Assembly: GCA_024449915.1 (NCBI GenBank)
Contig: JAMZAV010003072.1
Coordinates: 62,001 to 126,000 of the forward strand
From: Sweltsa coloradensis
Lineage: Eukaryota; Arthropoda; Insecta; Plecoptera; Chloroperlidae
Direction: 5' to 3'
DNA: 64,000 bases
The position numbers were made by a program, and so were the translations under genes. The notes under the pieces were generated by a model, which searched no databases, was not told the DNA's origin, and worked only from the letters and a program-made list of their open reading frames with translations. Within the stretch, counting starts at the first letter, position 1, and every line of letters starts with the position of its first letter. Of the stretch, positions 25,501 through 37,500 are shown in pieces.

Positions 25501-28500
25501 GTCTAGTAGTTCAACTGAAGGTGACGGGGGTAGGTACACGCAGCCTACGTATAAACTCACGGCCTGATTTAAAATAACCTCCGCCCAGATGATTTCACAG
25601 TCTGTCTCAAAAGTATGTTTACGTCGCGACTTAAGATTAGATGATAGAGCAATTAAAACACCTCCCTTTTTAGCAGCAACACGGGAAACACAGTATCTGT
25701 CGCGTCTGTAAACCGTGAAATGTTCGTTTAAAACCTCGCTATCGGCTGTGCTTTCGTTCAGCCATGTTTCTGTCACACAGATTAAGTCATGTTCAGCATT
25801 GTCAGAGAAATGCAAGTTAAACTCCGACAGCTTTTTATTCCCGATGCTTCGACCATTCAAATACAACAATGACAAATTTTGCGCCGGACCCGGGTTAAGT
25901 TGTACGTCACCACTTAATGTGACCAAAAAAATAGCTAGACGCAGGTTAAAAGTAATTGGTACACTTCTCTTAGTACTCACAGACCTCTTTCCGTCCCCAT
26001 GGTAACTCGTATTACCTTGCGCTACACCTGACAAACACATGGTCGCACACGAAATGTTGCATTTTTCAGCCACGATACAATTTAAATGCGGAAAAACACT
26101 TATCCACACACACTGGTAGGTACGCGAAACGAAACACTGTTATTACAGCGCACTACAAAAGCACGAAATATTAAAAACATATATTACGCGGAGCAGACGA
26201 ACGGCCTGACGTGCAGTGGACGCCATCTTTGTTGTATGTATGTATTGTATGTACTCGGCTGGGCATAGCTGGCATTGTAGTTGGTATATCAGGTTGGTAG
26301 TGGCACAGCTGTTATGTTGCCTGATAGGGTAGGTCTTTCCGGTAGCTCGAGCGGTGAATGTAGTGGTGGAGGGGTGAATGGTGCAAGTTTTGCAACGGGG
26401 TCTCTTACAGGGGTGTGAACCCTGTGGTTGGGGTGGCTTCTCTGTTTTCCTTGCGGGGCTGTGCCTCACAATGTAGTCGCTGATGTTCCGAGGACGCCGG
26501 AAGTAAACCCGAGGTAGGTTTAGAGCCAAATCATTGGTGAGGGCCGATGTTTTCAGGATGTGCGCCCCTCTTTTCATGATCCCGTTGAGTACCTGCAGAC
26601 CTGGGTGCCACTGTGTGACTAGTGGGATGATTAGGTTGCTCGGTGGAGTGCGTGGAACGCTCGGACGGTGGATGCGTTCTAGGACTTTTTGGCGGGGGTA
26701 TCCCCGAGCCACAAAGGCATTCGCAATGCGGTGGCAATACTTCGCCAAGTCCTCTTCATTCGAGCAGATTCGACGTCCTCGAGTGGCCAGTGAGTGAGGT
26801 AGGGCTTGTTTGGTGTAGTTGGGGTGGCAGCTGTCGTAATGTAGGTACTGTTGGCTGTTGGTTGGCTTAAAGTGGACGCTGGTTTCGAGGTGTCCGTCCC
26901 GGAGCTGGATGTCGACATGTAGGAAATTAACGTAGTGGTCGGAGATTTCCCATGTGAACCGCAGGGAGGTGTAGCTGTTAAGTTCCTCTAAGAAGATGAT
27001 GAAAGTTTCTTGGCCGTGGGTCCATATGACGTATATGTCGTCTCCTCTCGCCTTTCCCCAACCACAAACACCAACCTAGCCGATAGGCCCTATCTAAACC
27101 AACATAATAATAGTTTTACATGACAATTAAATATTTACAAATATCTCGTAAATAGGGCCGATCGACGTGACACCGAATATAATCATTGCAGCAGAGAAGA
27201 GAGAGAGAGAGGAGAGAGAGAGCAAGCGATGCGCACAGCAGGCTCTGTGCTCTCTGCCATGCAGACGAGTGGCCACTGACTGGTTTAGTGGTTGCCAGCT
27301 GAGAAACAGCTGCCCAGTACCCCACTCCACTCTCGTGCAACCTAGCGACTCGAGGCCCGGCCGGCGTCGTGGGAGATATAAGCCACTATAAAAGCCACAT
27401 AAGATTGAGGTTTAAATAATGGGTTATTGCCCGCGAAACCGGTAAAAAAAATTAACCGGTTAGCGATTAACCGTCATCATCACTAGTTTATGTGTAGATT
27501 AATGTTAAGATCTACAACTACAAACTTTTAATTAATAATAATAAACCTACCTCCAGGTCGTGAATAGTATCTCTGTGTTTATTAAGATCATCCAGCGCTG
27601 CCCGGATCTCTGGAGTTAACAGATCCTTGTCGGCCACATTTAACACGTCTACCGTCTGACTGAACTTGGAGTGCAGGTCGTTGAGCTTGGCTTTCATGAT
27701 GTCGCGTGACCGTTCCGCAGTCAGAGCCAGCTCAGTGTGGCTTGCAGACTCAACAAGGGCATTGGTGAGGGCTTCTGTCAGTCTCCTTGCTTTAGCAATG
27801 AGAGCAGCGTTCTCCTCAGCTAATTTAAGGTGTGAGGGGGGGCAAGAGCCTCCACTCCCCATACCCCCGAGGAGCTGAAGCTGGAGTTCTTTCACCTGTA
27901 ACAGGAGTATTATTTAACAATGCTCCACCATGATGCAGGTGCAGACTTCAGTTTGTTTTGGAAATTTGGTTATCATAAAAATTAGCCTCATACTCAGGTC
28001 TAACGTTTTCTTTATTTCACTTAATGCAGCTGAATAATAATAATCATCATAACTCAGTTCCAACTATGTTGCTGAACCAGCTGAATGATTGATAAAATTT
28101 GAACAAGAAAATATTTAAATTGAATCACCTGTTCAAATCACAAATTGCCTCTGCAACTTAGTGAATGCCTGCCCGGGTACACGTCGACCTTACAATCGGG
28201 TACATACTCAAAATTACAAAAATTTTAAATTGCAGATTTTATTAAAACCTAATAAAGTATAAACTAACTTAAATATTAAAATACAATAACCTACACAATA
28301 GCAGGGTGTCCAGTGCCTAGGTGGCTATAAAAAGTAGGAAACGTTGCCTCTTCTGTGATTAAAAGTTGCTAAAAAAGTTGCTTGTTGTTACAAATAAATT
28401 GCTATAAAAGTTGTTTAGTTGCCAAATTGAAGCTATATTTAGAAGTAGGCCCTACTTGAATCGATGTTTCTATCAGGGCCGTAACTAGGGTATAAAAATT

Positions 28501-31500
28501 CCCCGGGTATGACTCAAGGGTGTCTACAGGAATTTCGTTTGGGGTAGCCAAAATAATAAATTGTACTTTCGTGGGACATGGGATGCATGGGGGGTTTGTG
28601 GGGCAGAGCGGGCCCCCAATTATAATGCCGCAGGCGAAAATTTTGAAAATCAGGATTTTAGAGTGCGTTTGGTGCGTTTAAAAAAAAGTAGTGGCCTTAA
28701 TGCATTACCAAAATAATGTAATTTTTTGCAGTCGATACTCAAAACTTTACACAAAAAAAGGAATTGGAACTCGAACGTTCTGACGAGATTAAAAGAGTGT
28801 AGTAATGTATAGAAACAAGTATTCCGCAGGTATGTGTTAACATATAACAAAAACTTGAAAAAATACAGCCAAACCTTACACACTCAAAAGAAATGAGATC
28901 TAAAAAAAAGTGCCAAGCTCATCTACTTTTCCACATTTGCGCATTCTTAATTCATAAACGTACCGTGTCCCGTAACAAACTCCTTGAAAAGCTTGGCAAA
29001 ATAGAACTTGCAACTATTTAAATTTTAAACGAAATAGTTCATCCCAAATTTTTTTTCTAATTAATTTTAACGTAATGGTCATTGTTAAAATTAATTAGAA
29101 AAAAAGAATTTGAATGAACTACCGTATTACATATTAAATTAATAGTTGCAAATTTTATTTTGCCAAGCTTTTCAAGGATTTTTTTACGGGACACTACGTT
29201 TTTGAATTAAGAATGCGCAAATGTGGAAGGGTAGATGAGCTTGGCCCTTTTTTAGATCTCATTTCTTTTGAGTGTGTAAGGTTTGGCTGTATTTTTACAA
29301 GTTTTTGTTATGTGTGGGATACCTAATACTAGCATACAATGTTATGACAGGACAAGCAAGTTCAACAATACATTATAAGCTAGCTATTAAACACCTCTTT
29401 TCAAAGGCTAAGACTTGATTTAGGATGTATAGAAAATACTAAAACTAATTTAATTTACAGTATAGATTGGAGAAGGGTTGACAGGTTGGGAAAGCATAGA
29501 GAACACAAAACCCAGCCTGAAGGGCTGGGGGCGACAAAACTTTTCACCTGCTGATGACAACCGCAGCCAATTTAAAGTTGTTTGCCACCTCAATCCATAA
29601 TACAAAATACACTTTTACAACAATACAATAATACACAATAAAAATATACTTTTACACTAATATAAGATAGGCTAGATAATATAGGTCTAGGCATCTATAA
29701 TATGTAAAATAAATTGTATTTTCAAGACAAACTATTATTGTCCGCCAAGAAATCCTCAATATCATAGTATTCTTTATCAACAAGAAAATGTCCTAAGATC
29801 CCTTTTCAGTTGGTTTGTTTTGATAATGGCAGGTAGCTTATTAAAAGGATTATTCCTGCATATGTGGGGCTTTTCTCATATACAGCCAGACTATGGGATG
29901 TCACAAATATATATCATTTTTCCTCCTAGTATTGTAATTATGAATATTGATGTTTTTTAAATATCTTCCCTATGATTAATTACTAACTAGAAATAATATT
30001 ACTTGTAAATATAGATGAAGCATGCAAGAGTAAGAATATTCAATGTGTGTTTTTTTATTGGGGTTTTAGGGCACACAACAGTAAAGTTATCAGTGCCCAT
30101 ATCTAAAAAAATCGTGGGAACATACCAAATTGTAAAATCCAATGTTTTCTCTTTGTTAAAGCTCAAGAAAAACAGTCAAACATTAATGTCACAGAAACAC
30201 AACTATCTACGTTGAACAATGTGCTAGACACAATTGCAGTTTTAAACTATTTTGAAGATGCAATATTGTCCGGGTGCCCGAGTAGAAAAATTTGGGAAAA
30301 AATGATTTTCAAATTTCTAATAGTGCCAGGTTTCAATTTCATTCACAACAGTTTTACATAGTTCCATTATTCCATATTCAAAAAAAATGGAAAATTAGGG
30401 TGGAACAGCCTTAAGGAATTGCATTAAAGTCCACCTACTTGATGTTTGTATCGAAGAAGTTCGGCCAGTATTGGATCTTGATTAACTATGGGTTTGTTCT
30501 TAATGCGCCTAGCCCGGTCCGCATAGCGCAACGTGCTGACAGTCTCATCCAGATTATAATCTGCCGGACTAACGCAGGCAATCATCAGAGTGATCGAGTT
30601 TCCTCCGAGCGAGTCTTGTAAGAGTCGGGTAAGTTTACTGTCCCTGTAAGATATGTATGTCTTCTGGCCTTCTTCGCCCAGAGCCGATATCACGTTGCCA
30701 AGGGCCAAGAGGCCTCGATTATGTTGACACCTTCTTTAAAGCGTTCACCAGTTGCCATTGTTTTCTTAGATCTTTCTGAACCAGCCAAATCGACAAGATG
30801 GAATTTGCGGTCATAGCAATGTTTCTGAAATAAAATACAGAAAATAATCATCAGATTTAAACTTAATAAATAATTACTATTTAAAATGAGATTATAGTCT
30901 GAACTTTCAAAAAGCCTACTATTGTCCTATGTAGGTAGGCCCATTCTAATTCCTAAATTGAACAGAAATTCATTTCATTTACCACTCAGTTGTCTACAAA
31001 CCGTTTCTGTTCACATGCTGAAAACATTACCTGGCTTTTTAACGGTTCACAGTTACTACAAATCTACAAGGTTCCTTAAGAACCGGTTCATATAGTTCCA
31101 TCCCGGATTCCGGACCAATGTGCAAGAATATAGGACTCAGTTTTGATACATAATTAGCAACAATTGCACTCCTACATTATATATAGGGGAAAAAATAAAC
31201 AAGCACAACCATCCTTATTTCATCAAGCTATCCCTCAATGGTCAATGTCTGTGTCATTTGTTAGCAGATATCACCATCTAGGTGTATGAAAATTGAATCA
31301 ACTTCATCACTGTTCGTTTGCACAATTAAATGTCTTCGAGTTTGATCACGTGATGTGTAAAAAAAATTGTACTTTCGTGGGACATGCGAAATGCATGGGG
31401 GGTTTGGGGGGCAGAGCGGGCCCCCAATTATAATGCCGCAGGTGAAAATTTTGAAAATCAGGATTTTAGAGTGCGTTTGGTGCGTTTAAAAAAAAGTAGT

Positions 31501-34500
31501 GGCCTTAATGCATTACCAAAATAATGTAATTTTTTGCAGTCGATACTCAAAACTAGAAAACCGCCAAAAAGGAATTGGAACTCTAACGTCCTGACGAGAT
31601 TAATAGAGTGTAGTAATGTATAGAAACAAGTATTCCGCAGGTATGTGTTAACATATAACAAAAACTTGTAAAAATACAGCCAAACCTTACACACTCAAAA
31701 GAAATGAGATCTAAAAAAAGTGCCAAGCTCATCTACTTTTCCACATTTGCGCATTCTTAATTCATAAACGTACAGTGTCCCGTAACAACATCCTTGAAAA
31801 GCTTGGCAAAATAGAACTTGCAACTATTAATTTAAACGTAATAGTTCATTCAAATTCTTTTTTCTAATTAATTTTAACGTAATGGTCATCGTTAAAATTA
31901 ATTAGAAAAAAAGAATTTGAATGAACTACCGTATTACATATAAATTAATAGTTGCAAATTCTATTTTGCCAAGCTTTTCAAGGATTTTGTTACGGGACAC
32001 TACGTTTATGAATTAAGAATGCGCAAATGTGGAAGGGTAGATGAGCTTGGCCCTTTTTTAGATCTCATTTCTTTTGAGTGTGTAAGGTTTGGCTGTATTT
32101 TTACAAGTTTTTGTTATGTGTGGGATACCTAATACTAGCATACAATGTTATGACAGGACAAGCAAGTTCAACAATACATTATAAGCTAGCTATTAAACAC
32201 CTCTTTTCAAAGGCTAAGACTTGATTTAGGATGTATAGAAAATACTAAAACTAATTTAATTTACAGTATAGATTGGAGAAGGGTTGACAGGTTGGGAAAG
32301 CATAGAGAACACAAAACCCAGCCTGAAGGGCTGGGGGCGACAAAACTTTTCACCTGCTGATGACAACCGCAGCCAATTTAAAGTTGTTTGCCACCTCAAT
32401 CCATAATACAAAATACACTTTTACAACAATACAATAATACACAATAAAAATATACTTTTACACTAATATAAGATAGGTCTAGGCATCTAGGATAATATGT
32501 AAAATAAATTGTATTTTCAAGACAAACTATTATTGTCCGCCAAGAAATCCTCAATATCATAGTATTCTTTATCAACAAGAAAATGTCCTAAGATCCCTTT
32601 TCAGTTGGTTTGTTTTGATAATGGCAGGTAGCTTATTAAAAAGGATTATTCCTGCATATGTGGGGCTTTTCTCATATACAGCCAGACTATGGGATGTCAC
32701 AAATATATCATTTTTCCTCCTAGTATTGTAATTATGAATATTGATGTTTTTTAAATATCTTCCGTATGATTAATTACTAACTAGAAATAATATTACTTTG
32801 TAAATATAGATGAAGCATGCAAGAGTAAGAATATTCAATGTGTGTTTTTTTATTGGGGTTTTAGGGCACACAACAGTAAAGTTATCAGTGCCCATATCTA
32901 AAAAAATCGTGGAACATACCAAATTGTAAAATCCCATGTTTTCTCTTTGTTAAGCTCAAGAAAAACAGTCAAACATTAATGTCACAGAAACACAACTATC
33001 TACGTTGGAAGATATGCTAGATCCAATTGCAGTTTGAAACTATTTTGAAGATGCAATATTGGCCGGGTGCCTGATCAGAGAAATGAAAAAAATCGTTTTC
33101 GTGTTCTAATAGTGCCAGGTTTCAATTTCATTCACAACAGTTTTACATAGTTCCATTATTCCATATTCAAAAAAAATGGAAAATTAGGGTGGAACAGCCT
33201 TAAGGAATTGCATTAAAGTCCACCTACTTGATGTTTGTATCGAAGAAGTTCGGCCAGTATTGGATCTTGATTAACTATGGGTTTGTTCTTAATGCGCCTA
33301 GCCCGGTCCGCATAGCGCAACGTGCTGACAGTCTCATCCAGATTATAATCTGCCGGACTAACGCAGGCAATCATCAGAGTGATCGAGTTCCCTCCGAGCG
33401 AGTCTTGTAAGAGTCGGGTAAGTTTACTGTCCCTGTAAGATATGTATGTCTTCTGGCCTTCTTCGCCCAGAGCCGATATCACGTTGCCAAGGGCCAAGAG
33501 GCCTCGATTTATGTTGACACCTTCTTTAAAGCGTTCACCAGTTGCCATCGTTTTCTTAGATCTTTCTGAACCAGCCAAATCGACAAGATGGAATTTTGCG
33601 GTCATAGCAATGTTTCTGAAATAAAATACAGAAAATAATCATCAGATTTAAACTTAATAAATAATTACTATTTAAAATGAGATTATAGTCTGAACTTTCA
33701 AAAAGCCTACTATTGTCCTATGTAGGTAGGCCCATTCTAATTCCTAAATTGACAGAAATTCATTTCATTTACCACTCAGTTGTCTACAACACCGTTTCTG
33801 TTCACATGCTGAAAACATTACCTGGCTTTTTAACGGTTCCAGTTACTACAAATCTACAAGGTTCCTTAAGAACCGGTTCTATATAGTTCCATCCGGATTC
33901 CGGACCAATGTGCAAGAATATAGGACTCAGTTTTGATACATAATTAGCAACAATTGCACTCCTACATTATATAGGGAGAAAAAATAAACAAGCACAACCA
34001 TCCTTATTTCATCAAGCTATCCCTCCACTGGTCAATGTCTGTGTTCATTTTGTTAGCAGATATCACCATCTAGGTGTATGAAAATTGAATCAACTTCATC
34101 ACTGTTCGTTTTGCACATTTAAATGTCATTCGAGTTTGATCACGTGATGTGTCCAAATCAAAATTGAATTTTCGGGAACTCCCGATCTCTAAATTGATAA
34201 TTTACTGTGGTGAATTATTCAATATTGCAAAATATTAGCCTAGACGTGTAATGGCAGTTTTGTTTGGATTGGAGAAGACTTGACAAGTTGGGAAAGAAAA
34301 GAGAACCTGAATGTCTGGGGCAACAACACTTTTCAACTGCTGAAGATGGCTGCAGCAAATTTAAAGTTGTTTGTGTTTATTACCTTACTTAATCCAAGAG
34401 ACCCAAAAAGACTAAATGCGTCATGGATTAAAGCCTAACTATGATTTCCTAATAATTATGTGTTTGAAAGGAATGCCAAAAGGCTGGATCATGTGAATGA

Positions 34501-37500
34501 CATAAAGAGATAGGGTGCCAACAGCTTACCTTAAATGGAGTAGGCGCGCCGCGAAATATAACAAACAAATAAACAACATAATCAAAACGTTTTCGGTCCA
34601 CGTGACTTTCCTCAGTGAGTGTAGAGAGAGAGAGAGAGACTGAGTTGAAAACTAAAACTAGGCTAGCTGTTGGCTAGGGGTGAGTGAATGAGTGTGGATT
34701 GGGTGACAGGGAGGGGGTGGGGGGAGAGGGAGAGGGAGAGGGAGGAGAATCACCGTAGGTTTAAATTAATTTTTGGCAGAATTTGCAGATCCACTGGTAG
34801 GCCAGTTCCCACCTTCTCAGTTCACCAGCTTGTATGGTGGGTGGGACAGACCTTATGAGATGACTAGGGTTGCCATAATTTAAACTCAAGGTAGCGGGAA
34901 ATTTTTTTAAAGTAGGCTTTTAGAGTGCATTCTAAGAGTTTCAGAAAAAAATACCATACTGAATGAATGAAAATTCAAAATATAATCGTTTTTGTAGTGC
35001 AAAAAAACCAGAAAAACTACCAAAAATACATGGGATCAAAATTGTTTCTACCATGCGGGACAATATTGTGTCCCCCTTTGTGTATTGGCGGTACGCGGGA
35101 CTTAAAATTGAATATCAGGACTGTCCCGCCGAAATCGGGACGTATGGCAACCTTACTTAGAACACAGGCTGTAAAACAGGTAATAAAGGGTAGGCCATGC
35201 TGCCCATAAGCATGCAATGTCACTGGTTTCTCCAAATTCTCTTCCTGCCTATGCCCATTCACCCAATATATTCGGTAGGACATCGCGTACACTTAAGTTG
35301 GTACACCACGTTGCTGGTGCCACAGGTATCTTGTAGGTCTTGCTGGTGAGGTAGGCAGTGAACGTCCTAACTGGCTCGTGCATGGGGCAAGTCTTGCACC
35401 TAGGTCGATTGCAAGGGGAGGACCCATGCAACACAGCTTCCACGTTGGGCTTTCTGCGGATCTCTTCTCACCAGCAAGTCCCCCCAAGAAGAATGGGTAT
35501 GGTCTTCTTAGACATAGTAAAAGTGTATATAGTGTGCCAAAGAAAGTGGTATAAGCGAGTCTGGAAAGAATTTGAGTCGATAATGGACTGATAGACAAGG
35601 TTAAAAGTATGTATGAAGTATGTGAAAGCTGTGTGAAAACACTATTTGGATTGTCAGGGTGGTTCCAAATAACAAAGGGCTATTGCAGGGAAGTGTGCTG
35701 TCACCAGTGTCACCATTGTTATTCATAATCATGATGGATGACATCCACAACAAGGTAAATATGGAGGCAATGGAAGATGTGAAGGTGATTTACCGATGAC
35801 TTGGTGGCATGGTCAGAGTATGAGGAGGTACTCCAAAGATATACAGACTTGTAGTTTAGTAACATAGAAGAAGCAGGTATGAAAATAGATTGATTGATTG
35901 GATATTGCTTAACGTCTCATATTAATGCACTTTGAGACGATGAGACGATGAGTGGTGATAGATGAGGAAGAAGTATGAACAGAAGGGAGGAGGGAAACCC
36001 TGTACCGGCACTTAGCATACTCCTTTCGAAAAGTACCAAGGGGATCAACGGCTTAACGTCCCATCCGAAAGGACAGTGTAACTTTTGACAGTCATAGGTT
36101 CCTCCACTAACCCGGACTGCCGAGCAGACGTCGAGGAGAACGAAGCCGTTACACTAGCTCTCGAACCCTCCATCTGCTCTAACTAGTGGTATACCTACAT
36201 GAGTTTCAGGGCAAAGCGGTCATCCACTCCACCCCTGACCACGCCCGATTCTGCTTAACTTCGGTGTTCGAGTGGGAACCGGTTAAACGACCTCAGCTAA
36301 ACCGCTGGGTAGGTATGAAAATAAGCGTGGTAAAGAGTGAGATTGTAACTATGCCAGGAGAAGGGGATACCGCGAATTATCAAGCACAGATAAAAATTGG
36401 AGGTGAAACCCTGAAAGTGGTGGATAGCTTTAGCTATCTAGGAAGTGAAGTAATGGCAAGTGGAAAGATTAAAAAGGAGATTAACATCAGAATGCAAAAG
36501 GCCAGTAACTTCTACCAGTGTGTGAAAGGCCTGGTGAGGGATCTGGAAATACCTATTCAATGTAAGATGACACTATATAAAAGTAGAACCTATTTCATAC
36601 CGATCCTTACGTATGCAAGCGGTAGAGATGAGATTCCCGAGGAGCACGGTGGGCAAGACGAGAAGGGATTGAATAAGAAACACGGACATTAGAGAAATGC
36701 TAGGTGTAAAGAAGTTAAGAGACAGGATAGTAGGAAGGACACGTTTGAGATGGTATGGACATGTGAAACTAATGGGGGAAAATAGGATGTCCAAGAAAAT
36801 GTATGAAAGAAGGATTGAAGAAGGAAGAAGGAAGAATGAAGAAGAAGACGGGGTAGACCCAGGAAGAGATGGAAGGACAACATAGCAGAAGACTACTTGG
36901 GGCAAGAGGAGAGAGCTGGGAAGATGTCAAAGAGATACGATTGTGGGAGGATAAAAAGAAGTGGAAATATTTGGTTGCTAAACCCAAGCTGACCCTGCCA
37001 GAAGCAGGAAACGGCAATGGATAATGATGATGATATGGTAGGGTAATTAATAGGGTTGGGAGTCGATTATAAATTCAAAATCGATGTCAAACCAATCATT
37101 TCGACATCACATCGAGAAAAAAAATTCGACATCAAAAATAAAATAACGGCATTTTTTCTTTTTTCTTTTGTTTTTAAATGTAAAAATAGGTAGGCCTAAA
37201 TAATGCAAAAAGTAAAATATGGTTTTTACATGGTTCCAAAATCGATTTTTCTAAAAAAATATATATATATAGGACCTACCGTATATACCGTAGGAACTAC
37301 TTATATATTTTTAAAAATGCCAAATCGATGTCGAATAGAAAGCAAATTTTGCTCCGAAATCGATATCAAATCGAATAATCGATGTCAAGTCTAAATCCTA
37401 GTAATTAATGATGATTATTTTCGGTAAAGAATTTGTTGCAAATGGAGTCTACTTGTGTGTCTGGTGTCTGGGCCTGAGTAGGCATACACTTTTACAGAAG

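Larger units (their letters stand above)
20987..26248 (-). mobile_element. CR1/L2-type LINE with 2A-like peptide, multiply interrupted
   Basis: Minus strand. 5'UTR from about 26240; coding from 26109. Order: 2A-like motif; APE endonuclease ([30 protein letters not shown]); RT ([36 protein letters not shown]); end RLDIF at 22861. The 3'UTR ends in GGATAAATAAATAAT and an AAT-rich tail at about 20987-20999. Interruptions: a Penelope fragment in the endonuclease (25114-25418) and two Helentron-like elements in the 3'UTR. Frameshifts near 23,970, 23,655 and 23,405 make the copy inactive. Confidence 0.88.
20459..27074 (-). mobile_element. Penelope-like element, 5'-truncated, split by a CR1/L2 LINE
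   Basis: Both ends carry the same 34-bp sequence in inverted orientation (20459-20492 and 27041-27074; TTGGTGTTTGTGGTTGGGGA at the left). Minus-strand coding: RT C-terminal half at 27040-26249 ([33 protein letters not shown]), linker with CKRPRCKTC, then GIY-YIG endonuclease at 20986-20738 ([18 protein letters not shown]). The LINE sits inside the codon for the Ile of AEYIG, and removing it restores an open frame. The 3' region carries a hammerhead-like motif and TTTAAGGTAAGC. Inverted terminal pieces are known in Penelope elements. Confidence 0.85.
28558..31365. repeat. tandem duplication unit A, 2.8 kb, with KIF4 exon
   Basis: Matches 31366-34160 along its whole length, including the exon 3 copy, a palindrome, the hammerhead-family fragment and flanking intron. 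Both units start AATTGTACTTTCGTGGGACA and end GATCACGTGATGTGT. Differences are scattered substitutions and many one-base indels. Confidence 0.9.
31366..34160. repeat. tandem duplication unit B, 2.8 kb, with intact KIF4 exon
   Basis: Direct repeat of unit A. Unit B keeps longer homopolymers where unit A has lost bases, and carries the intact exon 3. Confidence 0.9.
34523..35488 (-). mobile_element. second Penelope-like fragment, split by a MITE
   Basis: Minus strand: linker [12 protein letters not shown] and [18 protein letters not shown] at about 35440-35290, GIY-YIG part WVNGHRQE and [10 protein letters not shown] at about 35270-35200, then the C-terminal part [20 protein letters not shown] at 34860-34790. 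Frameshifts are present. The 3' region holds a hammerhead-like motif and TTTAAGGTAAGC (about 34523-34534), as in the first Penelope element. Upstream it abuts the RTE-like LINE. Confidence 0.8.

Noticed and set aside
25885..25896. NPGP motif as a sign of a picornavirus-like insertion
   Set aside because: It lies directly before an APE endonuclease and RT in one LINE frame. 2A-like peptides are known in such LINEs.
36208..36300. Genuine 5S rRNA gene
   Set aside because: Only the promoter-bearing part is similar. It continues into non-5S sequence with a SINE tail and has target duplications.
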